Shown here: positions 25,343 through 32,579 of the stretch, piece by piece
Layout of the letters: the number at the start of each line of letters is the position of its first letter
Position numbering within the stretch: position 1 is the first letter of the stretch
Source of the DNA: Scytonema sp. UIC 10036
GTDB taxonomy: Bacteria > Cyanobacteriota > Cyanobacteriia > Cyanobacteriales > Nostocaceae
DNA: 42,393 nt
NCBI RefSeq assembly: GCF_009725235.1
Contig: NZ_WJFC01000111.1
Span: 1 to 42,393 of the forward strand
Reading direction: 5' to 3'
Notes under the pieces: generated by a model
Told to the model about the DNA's origin: nothing
The model's input: the letters and a program-made list of their open reading frames with translations, nothing else
Databases searched by the model: none
Translations under genes and position numbers: made by a program

Positions 25343-25373
25343 AATATATTTCTGGGCACTATGGAGGTATGCA
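25343..25373 (-). promoter_or_regulatory. Putative promoter of the truncated CHAT gene (TGCATACC family)
   Basis: Minus strand AAACCTGCATACCTCC with CATACC at 25366-25371, a 17-bp spacer and TATATT at 25343-25348. The ATG is at 25310. It is homologous to the promoter at 16777-16807. Confidence 0.6.
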
Positions 25374-25478
25374 GGTTTACAAAACTTTAAATAAAGGTGG
25401 GTAAATATCAAGCGAGAACACACTAGATGTGTCATGCTTCTTGTTTGTTCTAAAATTTGATATCGCTATAAATAAAAG

Positions 25479-25605
25479 CTTGAGGGTATCAAAAATTTGG
25501 TTTGTGCTTGAAGGTTAAAGAAACCGGGTTAGAAACAAAAACTTTGAAAACCCGGTTGTTGTATAGAGTGGTACGATCGCCTTAACTATCCTGTATTTTC
25601 TGAAT
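25479..25605. repeat. AAACCGGGTT repeat segment (partner at 28160-28286)
   Basis: A segment of about 120 bp (AAGCTTGAGGGTATCAAAAA... through AAAGAAACCGGGTTAGAAAC... to GTACGATCGCCTT) is duplicated at 28160-28286. It includes an inverted pair AAACCGGGTT/AACCCGGTT that may form a hairpin. The gap 25374-25581 otherwise shows no gene. Confidence 0.75.
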
Positions 25606-25872
25606 CGCGTTGTCGGCTTTTTGAGCGAATTCTAGTTCTCCTTCAAGTTTAAACAGTGCGGATGCTTTCTGTAAATCCGCGATCGCTCCCTGCTTGTCTT
25701 TTAAAAAGTAGTTGGTTAAACCTCGGAAAAAATGGGCACAGGCTATATTAGGAGTGATTTCTAAGGCTTTGTCCAAATCTGTCTTGGCGGCTTGATATTG
25801 TTCCAAGAAAAGGCTAGCAGCCCCTCTACCGACGTAAGCATAGGCATTGTTGGGTTCAATGTAGGGGCGCAA
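25582..25872 (-). pseudogene. C-terminal TPR fragment cut by a palindromic repeat
   Basis: 96 codons containing two TPR motifs (NNAYAYVGRGAASLFLEQYQ, then NIACAHFFRGLTNYFLKDKQ) and a short tail. The apparent start codon lies inside a GTAGGGGCGCAA/TTGCGCCCCTAC palindrome (25861-25888), so the true N-terminus has been replaced by the repeat. Confidence 0.65.
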
Positions 25873-25888
25873 AGCCTTGCGCCCCTAC
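25861..25888. repeat. Palindromic repeat GTAGGGGCGCAA..TTGCGCCCCTAC
   Basis: Inverted arms of 12 bp with a 4-nt loop, a frequent dispersed palindrome type in cyanobacterial genomes. It marks the breakpoint of the TPR fragment. Confidence 0.8.
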
Positions 25889-26040
25889 TTTTTCTAGAGA
25901 CAGGATACCGTTACGCGAGCTTTCTTACTTCGAGAAACATCCAAAAACTCTTTCCAATTTTTCTCAGATTGATGTGTCGCGATCAAATTTTAGATTTGCC
26001 ATAAAGCTTATCGCAGACTAATGATGGCATACTCACATCG

Positions 26041-26106
26041 TTGAAATTAGCTGGACTGAATTTGCATGGCACTCAGTTAGTGGTACTGTCTGCAACACGC
26101 AGAGGT
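26041..26106 (+). pseudogene. CHAT-domain scrap with the catalytic cysteine lost
   Basis: Reads LKLAGLNLHGTQLVVLSATRRG. The corresponding segment of the 857-aa TPR-CHAT protein is LEVAGLDLRGTQLVVLSACE. The Cys position is Thr here. No open frame joins it to more CHAT sequence. The remainder of 25889-26154 shows nothing recognisable. Confidence 0.7.
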
Positions 26107-26154
26107 TTTGCTGTCTTCCCCTTGATGTTTCTATCGTAACGAAATTTTAACCGA

Positions 26155-26757
26155 TCATCCTGCACTCACCATCCAAACGAGAAAGCCCAAAATTTGCTCA
26201 ACTGGCGGGAGGGGGTAATCTGTCAGGTCAATAAACACGCGTTGCCCTTCTAACTTAAGAAACCGCCAAACTGTACCACTACTCACCGTTCCGTAAATTG
26301 TTAAGATAGGTTGTTGCTTTTTTTTGTTAAAGCGTTGAGCAGCAACCATTTCTGCAAGGCATTGCCCTAGGGCTGGTTTTAAGTCTTCCTTCTTGGCTTC
26401 TACAAGAACAACCGCAGGGGCTTTAATATATAGCTGTTCTGAGGAACGACTGATGAGAAAATCAACAAAGCCCGTAAGTTCAGCTTCTGGTTCTACATTG
26501 AATTCTTCGCCAGAAAAAACGCTAATCTGTCCTTGAAGTTGGCGTTTAACTTCCAGCAATACGGGATTGATAATGCCTTCAGAACGAGCTTTCTCACTAC
26601 TGACTGCTATCGCCCAGGGGAGTGTTTCTTTAAGAATATCTTGAAGTAGAGAAGTCGGAGTAACTGGGGGAATTTCTGGTAGGAAGCGACCCCCTTCAAC
26701 GATTGTTAGTTGAAAATCTTCCACAGCTTTGCTAAGAGTGAATTTACTGTAAGGCAT
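26155..26757 (-). CDS. PD-(D/E)XK nuclease-like protein
   Basis: 200 aa, soluble. A restriction-endonuclease-type core can be read: an early Glu helix (around residue 56-70, EKARSEGIINPVLLEVKRQL), Asp99 in GFVDFLIS, and Glu120-x-Lys122 in VVLVEAKKED, followed by a helix with Gln132 (LGQCLAEMVAAQRFN). This layout fits a small PD-(D/E)XK nuclease-fold protein of the kind common as solitary cyanobacterial ORFs. No partner methylase is nearby. The last 16 codons (VEQILGFLVWMVSAG) are duplicated at 29217-29262. Confidence 0.6.
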   Translation of the reverse strand: MPYSKFTLSKAVEDFQLTIVEGGRFLPEIPPVTPTSLLQDILKETLPWAIAVSSEKARSEGIINPVLLEVKRQLQGQISVFSGEEFNVEPEAELTGFVDFLISRSSEQLYIKAPAVVLVEAKKEDLKPALGQCLAEMVAAQRFNKKKQQPILTIYGTVSSGTVWRFLKLEGQRVFIDLTDYPLPPVEQILGFLVWMVSAG

Positions 26758-26887
26758 AGGGCGAGCGTTCTTAATAAAGTATTGAGATATGTTTATTTCA
26801 AAGTATAGTAGTTAATGCGATCGCACTGTATTAACTATCGGTTTTTCCAAAGTTTATTCCAAATTTATATGTGTATTTTTCCGAACA

Positions 26888-27127
26888 ATGTCTGTTTTAT
26901 TTAGTTCAGGAATATATTCAAGGGAAAACCTAACTCAGATGCTTGAAACTTCTGGTGTAGTCAGCGAGACTGGGGTGAGGGAAATACTCAAGAGTCTATT
27001 GTATGTTCTCAGCTTTGTCCACAGCCGAGGAATTATTCACCGTGATATCAAGCCCGAACGTCTAATTCTGGGAGAGTCGGATATGGATAAAGGAGCAGTA
27101 AAATCTGTGAGAGAGTTTTTACATTAG
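26888..27127 (+). pseudogene. Fragment of a Ser/Thr protein kinase
   Basis: 79 codons. Residues about 10-63 read as the middle of a Hanks-type kinase (LTQMLETSGVVSETGVREIL, then LSFVHSRGIIHRDIKPERLI). The catalytic loop HRDIKPE keeps Asp and Lys, but the following Asn is Arg. The ATP-binding lobe and everything after the loop are missing. The end joins the duplicated segment at 27128. Confidence 0.7.
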
Positions 27128-27174
27128 TTTAGTCATCTATAATAGAAAAGCCAAACGCTAGCCAAATAACGGTT

Positions 27175-27375
27175 ATGCTATCACCCAATCTCAAAATAGG
27201 CTTACCAACAACAGATCAACTAGCCAGCTCAGACGATACACCTGTGGATGCAGAAGAACTTGCACAACAAGAACAATTACGGGCACAACAGGAACAATTA
27301 CGGGCAGAAAAGTTAGCGCAGTATTTGCGATCGCTCGGCATCGATCCTGACAATTTACCGGGTGAGCAACCTTAG
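27175..27375 (+). pseudogene. Uma2 copy with in-frame 177-codon deletion
   Basis: 66 codons. The first 25 residues (MLSPNLKIGLPTTDQLASSD...) and last 41 (AEELAQQEQLRAQQEQLRAE...) match the 244-aa Uma2 protein. The deletion (23327-23857 in the intact copy, 531 bp) is in frame and removes the whole nuclease core. Only the unstructured N-terminus and the coiled C-terminus remain. Confidence 0.85.
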
Positions 27376-27479
27376 TAGTTGAGCTAATGGCTTTTGTTCG
27401 GTGGAACTCTTGATACCTCCCTCATTTATAGAAAACGATGGTTTACGCTAATACAATACTTTAAAAAGAGGTTTAAAAC

Positions 27480-27728
27480 ATGGACGTAATTCATGTCAAT
27501 GACGCGCAACAGCACCTTGATGCTGTCATTAACGATAGTGTACAATCTCACACACCAGTCATTATCACTGGTAATCAAAATCAAGCGGTACTCATTTCTC
27601 TTGAAGACTGGAATGCAATTCAGGAAACATTATATTTACTTCAAGTGCCTAGTATGCGAGAGGATCTCCTAGAAGGGATGAATACTCCTGTTGAGGAATG
27701 TGTCACTAAGGAGAAGCTTGATTGGTAG
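27480..27728 (+). CDS. Phd/YefM-type antitoxin
   Basis: 82 aa. The N-terminal fold VNDAQQHLDAVINDSVQSHT then PVIITGNQNQAVLISLEDWN is the Phd/YefM DNA-binding module. The C-terminal helix (MREDLLEGMNTPVEECVTKE) would wrap the toxin. A good RBS (AAGAGG) lies at 27465-27470. The stop overlaps the toxin's TTG start by 7 bp. It is expected to repress its own operon and neutralise the adjacent YoeB-like toxin. Confidence 0.88.
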   Translation: MDVIHVNDAQQHLDAVINDSVQSHTPVIITGNQNQAVLISLEDWNAIQETLYLLQVPSMREDLLEGMNTPVEECVTKEKLDW

Positions 27729-27988
27729 TCTGGGAATTACGCTTCACCAAACGAGCACAGAAAGATGCGAAGAAGATAGCCACAGCAGGACTCAAGTCCA
27801 AAACGGAAGAGCTTCTGGCAATTTTGGAGCAAAATCCCTATGAAAATCCTCCTTCTTACGAAAAGTTGAAAGGAGATTTGCAAGGAGCATATTCAAGGCG
27901 CATTAACATCAAACATCGGCTTGTATATGAAGTTCTTGAAAAAGAACGAATAGTGACTGTCTTGAGTATGTGGACACACTACGAGTAA
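27722..27988 (+). CDS. YoeB/Txe-type mRNA interferase toxin
   Basis: 88 aa from a TTG start that overlaps the antitoxin stop. The fold pattern WELRFTKRAQKDAKKIATAG ... NPYENPPSYEKLKGDLQGAY then SRRINIKHRLVYEVLEKERI and the end SMWTHYE match the RelE-superfamily YoeB type. Glu, Arg and the C-terminal His-Tyr are in the expected places, so the ribosome-dependent RNase appears intact. Paired with the antitoxin at 27480, it is the only complete type II module in the accessory zone. Confidence 0.88.
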   Translation: MVVWELRFTKRAQKDAKKIATAGLKSKTEELLAILEQNPYENPPSYEKLKGDLQGAYSRRINIKHRLVYEVLEKERIVTVLSMWTHYE

Positions 27989-28159
27989 CAATCTGCTATG
28001 GTTACGCGATCGTTCTTCTTGTAAGGGAAGCATTGATTACGTGTCCCGACAATTCTCACCAGAGTATAACGATCGCACCCCTGCTCAAGCCACTAACACT
28101 ATAGAATAAGTTGCGATCGCTTCGGCGCAAGCTGTACTCAGCTTATCGCAAAAGCAAAA

Positions 28160-28286
28160 GCTTGAAAGCATCAAAAATTTGGTTTATCCTTGAAGGTTAA
28201 AGAAACCGGGTTAGAAACAAAAATTTTGAAAAACCCGGTTCTTGTATAGAATGGTGCGATCGCCTTAGCTATATATTGATTTTTCG
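28160..28286. repeat. AAACCGGGTT repeat segment (partner at 25479-25605)
   Basis: Second copy of the segment described at 25479. The wider gap 27989-28633 (645 bp) has this repeat and two HIP1-like GCGATCGC sites. Two overlapping ORFs on opposite strands (28366-28629 and 28392-28574) have no recognisable homology, and I do not call a gene. Confidence 0.75.
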
Positions 28287-28633
28287 GTTTTGGTTGAAGT
28301 CTGAAGGTGGGTAATTATAATGGTTAGGCAATTTTAGGGAAATCTGGATATGTCTACTCACCAGAATGCTATCAGGAAAATTGATGTTATTTTATGACTT
28401 AGTATCAAGTTCAATCCCGCGACTCAGCGCGATAAAAGCTGCCCACAAGAATGTAGCATTATCGCTCATATTTTTACGTTGTCGGAGTTTGTGCCCAGAA
28501 GTGCAAGATGCAACTCTACTGATATTGATTGCAATAGACTTGCAGATGAAATGCTTGGCTCTCAATGCTATCAAACCAATACATTTGCTCTACCTATGTG
28601 ACTTGTCCTGCTACACACAGTATGCCTGATTTG

Positions 28634-28864
28634 TCAATATCTTCTACTAAATCGGCGCTCTAGGACTTCGCTGTTGTCTGCCAAGTTTACAGGGAGATCG
28701 TACAAGAACGGCAACCCCAGCAAGGGAACTGCTTCAGGTGGCAAACATAGATAGTCAGTAAAGCCTGTGTCTATCACGAACTCAATCGGGAAAGTTGAGC
28801 CACTTGGGAGAAGAAATGTTAACGCAACGATCGCATGTCTATCCGTCACAATACCAGAAATCAC
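28634..28864 (-). pseudogene. Clan AA (retropepsin-like) aspartic protease, C-terminally truncated
   Basis: 76 codons from a GTG start. MISGIVTDRHAIVALTFLLP, then FPIEFVIDTGFTDYLCLPPE, then AVPLLGLPFL match small bacterial clan AA proteases, with the catalytic Asp-Thr-Gly intact. Family members run to about 120 aa. Here homology ends at LADNSEV and the final 12 residues derive from a sequence including CGGCGCTCTAG, the terminus of the MITE-like element at 7794-7920. It may be inactive for lack of the C-terminal strands. It overlaps its partner gene by 4 bp (GTGA). Confidence 0.7.
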
Positions 28865-29133
28865 TTACTGACACGCTCCATTACACCACCCAACGAAGCA
28901 GCCACATTGTAACCAATACAAATGCCAAAAAGTCGGGCATACGGATGCTTTGCGCTCAGATTGCGTGCCGCTTTCAGCCCAGTTTCATCAACTTCGTAGT
29001 CACCTGTCTCAATGTCGATAATCACCATCTTGCCGATGTTTTCTTCTACCTCCACTTGTTTGCGGATTTCACTTTCATACAGTTGCTTTGCACGTCGTGC
29101 AACCTCTTCACGGCTTAAAAGGATTGCTTGCAT
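28861..29133 (-). CDS. Small partner protein of the clan AA protease (antitoxin-like)
   Basis: 90 aa if started at the ATG at 29133 (the frame is open to 29223 but the extra 30 residues include duplicated DNA). A charged helix (MQAILLSREEVARRAKQLYE...) leads to MVIIDIETGDYEVDETGLKA and HPYARLFGICIGYNVAASLG. This C-terminal signature is found in short proteins encoded just upstream of clan AA aspartic proteases (from memory of family layouts). The 4-bp overlap with the protease gene supports a two-gene unit. Whether it is a toxin-antitoxin pair is unproven. Confidence 0.6.
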   Translation of the reverse strand: MQAILLSREEVARRAKQLYESEIRKQVEVEENIGKMVIIDIETGDYEVDETGLKAARNLSAKHPYARLFGICIGYNVAASLGGVMERVSK

Positions 29134-29216
29134 ACTTTGACTCCCAATCACAGAGCTACTTCTGTTAACTTCTTCATAATATCTTGTATCTACTGATTTG
29201 AAATATGCCATATCAT

Positions 29217-29262
29217 CCTGCATTCACCATCCAAACGAGAAAGCCCAAAATTTGCTCAACTA
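29217..29262 (-). pseudogene. Duplicated 3' end of the PD-(D/E)XK-like gene
   Basis: Minus-strand reading VEQILGFLVWMVNAG-stop is the same as the end of the 26155-26757 gene (VEQILGFLVWMVSAG), and the flanking CATCCTGCA(T/C)TCACC is shared. Only about 50 bp are duplicated. The following 29263-29463 shows no gene I can support. Confidence 0.75.
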
Positions 29263-29463
29263 CTCGGATAAGCCTCCACGAGTAGGTTCGTGATGCAATG
29301 GAGTTTGTAAAACTTTTGGACAAAACTCTTCCCAGTACGATCGCGTATAACTCAAATGTAAATGCCAAACTCGATCGACCTGGTCGGATGGCGTGACTGG
29401 AAGCCCTCAAAGATAAGCTTCGTCTTAAAAAACACATCTCATTACAGTAAAGTTCGTAGGAGT

Positions 29464-29526
29464 TAGGGAATACAACCTAATTTCAATATGGAGCTGCACT
29501 GCCAAATGCGCTTCTGATTTCAGCCT
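29464..29526 (+). repeat. 60-bp duplicated segment (partner at 24290-24350)
   Basis: TAGGGAATACAACCTAATTT and following bases to CTTCTGCG match 24290-24350. Confidence 0.7.
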
Positions 29527-29593
29527 TCTGCGCGTTAATTTATTAGAAACAGCTAATCTATAATTAGAGTATTACGTTTCTCTCTGAGTTGAC

Positions 29594-29794
29594 ATGGCTA
29601 TCAATATTCCCATCAATGAGGCTCTCATTCAAGAAGCCCTAGCTGTTGGAAATCAAGAAAATGAACGGGATGTAGTTGAATTAGCACTGCACGAATACAT
29701 ACAGCGTCGCAAGCAACTCAAAGTGATTGAACTGTTTGGTACAATTGACTACGATACTGACTACAACTACAAGCAGCAACGGCAGCAGTCATGA
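29594..29794 (+). CDS. VapB-type antitoxin
   Basis: 66 aa. MAINIPINEALIQEALAVGN then QENERDVVELALHEYIQRRK is the ribbon-helix-helix/DUF2191-type VapB N-terminus. The tail LKVIELFGTIDYDTDYNYKQ is the toxin-wrapping segment. It is complete, but its toxin gene 26 bp downstream is broken (29820-30794). Confidence 0.85.
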   Translation: MAINIPINEALIQEALAVGNQENERDVVELALHEYIQRRKQLKVIELFGTIDYDTDYNYKQQRQQS

Positions 29795-29819
29795 AAGTTG
29801 ATGAGTAATTGGAACGTCA

Positions 29820-30794
29820 ATGTATTTGCTTGATACTGATACTCTAACCCACCTCTATGCTGGCAATACAAATGTTATTGCCCGGTTAAATGCTGTTGAA
29901 AATTAAGAGGTGGGAATTACCATAATTACAAAAGCAGAAATGCTGCGCGGACGCATTGAGTATCTGCTTAAAGCAGAAACCGGTGAAAGTTTATTAAGGG
30001 CACAAGAGCTTTTGTTTCGCACAGAAGAATTATTAGCAGAACTTTTAATTGTTCCCATCAGTCAAAGCGCCGCAGATGAATTTGAGCGTTTACGTGCAGT
30101 ATCAAAACTCCGCAAAATTGGACGAGCGGATTTGTTAATTGCAAGTATTTCCTTAGCCAATAGAGCTACATTGGTGACAATAGCTAGTAGCAAAAAAATT
30201 GTCAGTGAAACCCTTCCTACTCGTGGTTTTACAAAAACATTAGGTGCAAGCACAGCAACTCCTGCAAAACCAATTAATATCAAAGATGGAGAAATTCCCA
30301 AATTACCACTCGCTACGCAAGTTATTTTTGAAGTAGAAAACAAAGAATCTGTTCCGCTTTACATCAGCATTCTCGTCATTGACGCCGCAGGCGAGATGGC
30401 TGTCATATTTCCCAATGATTGGTCAGCATCTGAAGATGCGGCTTTATTACCAGCAAGAGACAAGCAAATAATTCCCGGAGAGAATGATGGCTTTAAACTG
30501 ACTATCGGTGAACCATTAGGAATTACAGAAGCACTTATTATTGCTAGTACATCTCCACTGCGAACTTCACTCAAAGTTCTTAAAGAAATCGCCACAAGAG
30601 GAAACACCACACGCGGACCGCTCTCTGCAAATAATGACGAATTCTTAGATGTTACAGATAAACTGCTCGAAGACTTAGATGCAGGTACTCGTGGGGGGAT
30701 TAATGTTGAAGGGGTGCAGCTTGCGGCGAACGTGCGTGGTGTGGATACAAAGAAACTTGCAGCAATGGCGATCGCATTTGAAGTGGTTAGTTGA
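29820..30794 (+). pseudogene. VapC (PIN) toxin with nonsense codon, fused to a caspase DUF4384 tail
   Basis: From ATG 29820 the frame reads MYLLDTDTLTHLYAGNTNVI ARLNAVEN (split), then a TAA at codon 29 (29904-29906), then continues in the same frame EVGITIITKAEMLRGRIEYL through most of a VapC PIN domain to RKIGRADLLIASISLANRAT LVT. At about 30180 it switches without a break to SKKIVSETLPTRGFTKTL and a DUF4384 domain matching the C-terminal 200 residues of the caspase at 14371-16617. A GTG at 29910 opens a 294-codon ORF that lacks the first PIN strand and its Asp. Deletion has joined two genes in frame. The stop and the missing VapC end make a functional toxin unlikely; the DUF4384 part is intact. 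Confidence 0.8.
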
Positions 30795-30857
30795 AGATGC
30801 TCGCTCATGTTCAACCTCCACCTCCTCAACGAAAACTCCTAACTAGGAATGACAACC

Positions 30858-30977
30858 ATGCCTTATAAAAAACTCTATTTAACTGCTATCACTCTGATTC
30901 CGATCATCTCACAACCACGCGCCAATTTACCGCTCTTCTTCTTAGCGCCTTTGCGTCTTTGCGTGAGTTTTATTTAG
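30858..30977 (+). pseudogene. Signal-peptide relic, probably of a DUF928-type gene
   Basis: 39 codons: MPYKKLYLTAITLIPIISQP RA is a good signal peptide, after which the frame runs into the GCGCCTTTGCGTCTTTGCGT dispersed repeat and stops. Its position just after a caspase tail suggests a lost secreted-protein gene of the cassette. The DUF928 assignment is a guess from the leader alone. Confidence 0.35.
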
Positions 30978-31000
30978 GGTATATAAGCGGACATATTATG

Positions 31001-31071
31001 ACTCCCTTGCTCTTTGCGTCTTTGTGGTTCATTTAAATTAGGTAATTTTTAGGCAGAAAGGGAGTAATCTT
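31001..31071. repeat. Dispersed repeat with GACTCCCTT / AAGGGAGTAAT ends
   Basis: Second copy of the repeat at 8050-8165, here more compact. The inverted ends ACTCCCTT and AAGGGAGT bracket CTCTTTGCGTCTTTGTGGTT. Confidence 0.6.
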
Positions 31072-31235
31072 CTACCTTTACATAGAGAAGAAGCGTGACC
31101 AAATTTCTCTCCAAAAGAATACGTACTTCCAAAAAGTCTACCAGTTGGATTAGCTAGCAATAGCTAGCTAGAGATGGAAGGGATTTTTATCACAGGTTGA
31201 CAAAATGAAACCATCAGATCAACCTTGGCTTTGTT

Positions 31236-31589
31236 ATGAAAAGTATCATTCTTGGTAGCTTATCCCTGTTACTGCTATCTACCACAGTTGCACCTATTGT
31301 TAAAGCCGAAAACAGGGCGGCAAATACCAATGTGTTAAGCGGTACATCACCATCCGCTACTCAGATAGAACCTTTCAATCTCGTTCACTTAGCTTATCAA
31401 GGATACCTTAAAGACCAAGGCATTCCTGGTTACGGTGCTCTGATTATGGCTTACCAAGTCAAACAAGTTAGCGCTGAAGATATTGTTCGGAGTGCTGTTA
31501 AGTCAAATATGCTGTCACCACAGGTAATAAACGATCGCGCATATAACAACGCTGTTAATCTTCAATTAGAGAATTTGAGAATTAGATAA
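31236..31589 (+). CDS. Small exported cyanobacterial protein
   Basis: 117 aa. The signal peptide is residues 1-24 (MKSIILGSLSLLLLSTTVAP...KAE). The mature part is a short helical domain: NLVHLAYQGYLKDQGIPGYG ALIMAYQVKQVSAEDIVRSA (split) and VINDRAYNNAVNLQLENL. I recall similar proteins in other cyanobacteria, always of unknown function. It is monocistronic and ends before a hairpin terminator. The gap upstream (30978-31235) has one repeat and no TGCATACC motif. Confidence 0.75.
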   Translation: MKSIILGSLSLLLLSTTVAPIVKAENRAANTNVLSGTSPSATQIEPFNLVHLAYQGYLKDQGIPGYGALIMAYQVKQVSAEDIVRSAVKSNMLSPQVINDRAYNNAVNLQLENLRIR

Positions 31590-31618
31590 GCAAAAAAAAT
31601 ATCCCAATTTTTTCTTGT

Positions 31619-31646
31619 GGGATGGGCATCCTTACCCATCCCTTTT
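31619..31646. terminator. Rho-independent-type terminator
   Basis: GGGATGGG stem, 8-nt loop, CCCATCCC, then TTTT. It lies between the convergent small exported protein gene and the selenium-binding-protein gene and could serve the former. Confidence 0.7.
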
Positions 31647-31650
31647 CAAA

Positions 31651-32319
31651 CTAAACCCAAATATCAGAGGTGCTATCGCCACCCGGATAGCGCATTTCGT
31701 GGGCGCGAGACGGACCTGCGGGTTCTTGACCAAAATCAACGTAGAAATTCTCGTTGATTCTTAATCCCCCGTTTTCAGTGTCACAGTCAATTTGTAACAA
31801 ATATGAACCTGCAATGTCAAAGTTTTCATCTAGCAATAGAAAACCACCAGGACCGTTACCTTCGCGATCGCCAAGCATGGAAACCATAACATGACCATCG
31901 GCTAAGCAGTGTACCGTATGGGGAGCAGTGAGGTTAGTTTTTTCGCGAATTTCTTCAGGTTCAATGACTTTATGGATTTCGGGTGCTTTGGCATCTGCCG
32001 TGTCAACAATGTAAATTCTGCTAGAACGTATACCTGGGATCACCAAAAACCGACGCGATTTACTTGTGTCATTGTGGCATGAACTACAAGTGTTCCAACC
32101 AAAATGATGCAATTCATCTCCAATATAAGGCATTGGTAAGCGATGAATAACTTGAGAATACGTAGAAGAATCTGGATCGACGTCTATAGTTGCCAAGTAA
32201 TCTGGTTCTTCAATTCCCGTACCTGTATACAGTGCGATGGTATAGAGAATTTTTTCGCGTTCTGCTTTCATTGCTACTTCTGGAGAAGCGTAGCCGGGAC
32301 CGCAGCAAGCATGAGCCAT
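31651..32319 (-). CDS. Selenium-binding protein (SBP56/methanethiol oxidase family) with large internal deletion
   Basis: 222 aa against about 460 for the family. Residues 1-170 match the SBP56 N-terminus ([20 protein letters not shown]..., [58 protein letters not shown]). Residues 171-222 match its extreme C-terminus ([25 protein letters not shown]..., [16 protein letters not shown]). The joint near 31807 is in frame and removes roughly 240 residues, most of the beta-propeller. The N- and C-terminal parts are well conserved and the frame is open, so the deletion may be recent, or an assembly artefact. The family oxidises methanethiol in characterised members; this shortened form probably cannot fold as the normal propeller. 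Confidence 0.85.
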   Translation of the reverse strand: MAHACCGPGYASPEVAMKAEREKILYTIALYTGTGIEEPDYLATIDVDPDSSTYSQVIHRLPMPYIGDELHHFGWNTCSSCHNDTSKSRRFLVIPGIRSSRIYIVDTADAKAPEIHKVIEPEEIREKTNLTAPHTVHCLADGHVMVSMLGDREGNGPGGFLLLDENFDIAGSYLLQIDCDTENGGLRINENFYVDFGQEPAGPSRAHEMRYPGGDSTSDIWV

Positions 32320-32579
32320 ATTTTTATTTTCTCCAACAAGTGACTTGACAATGTCAATGAGTAAATATACTGTTCATTTCAGAGCAGTCTATTAAAAATT
32401 ACACCATTACAAGTCATCCAGGTGAAAAAATACGGTAATTATATAGATTTACGTTTTAAAAATACGAATGATACACATAAATAATTTTTTCTACCTAAGA
32501 TAGATGATATTGCAGTAGAATTGCCACACCTTGTACATATGTGGGGGATAGTGTTGGGTAAAGAAAGGAGAGGAAGAAC

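Larger units (their letters stand above)
27128..27728 (+). repeat. Duplicate of the Uma2-antitoxin segment (23203-24275) with a 531-bp deletion
   Basis: From TTTAGTCATCTATAATA to the antitoxin GAGGATCTC, this segment repeats 23203-24275 closely, except that bases corresponding to 23327-23857 are absent. The spacer, RBS (AAAAAGAGG) and antitoxin start are kept in both. Confidence 0.9.

Noticed and set aside
28366..28629. 87-codon plus-strand ORF, and the 60-codon ORF opposite it (28392-28574)
   Set aside because: No domain, no ribosome-binding site, and both strands open at similar length. It looks like chance in a decayed region.
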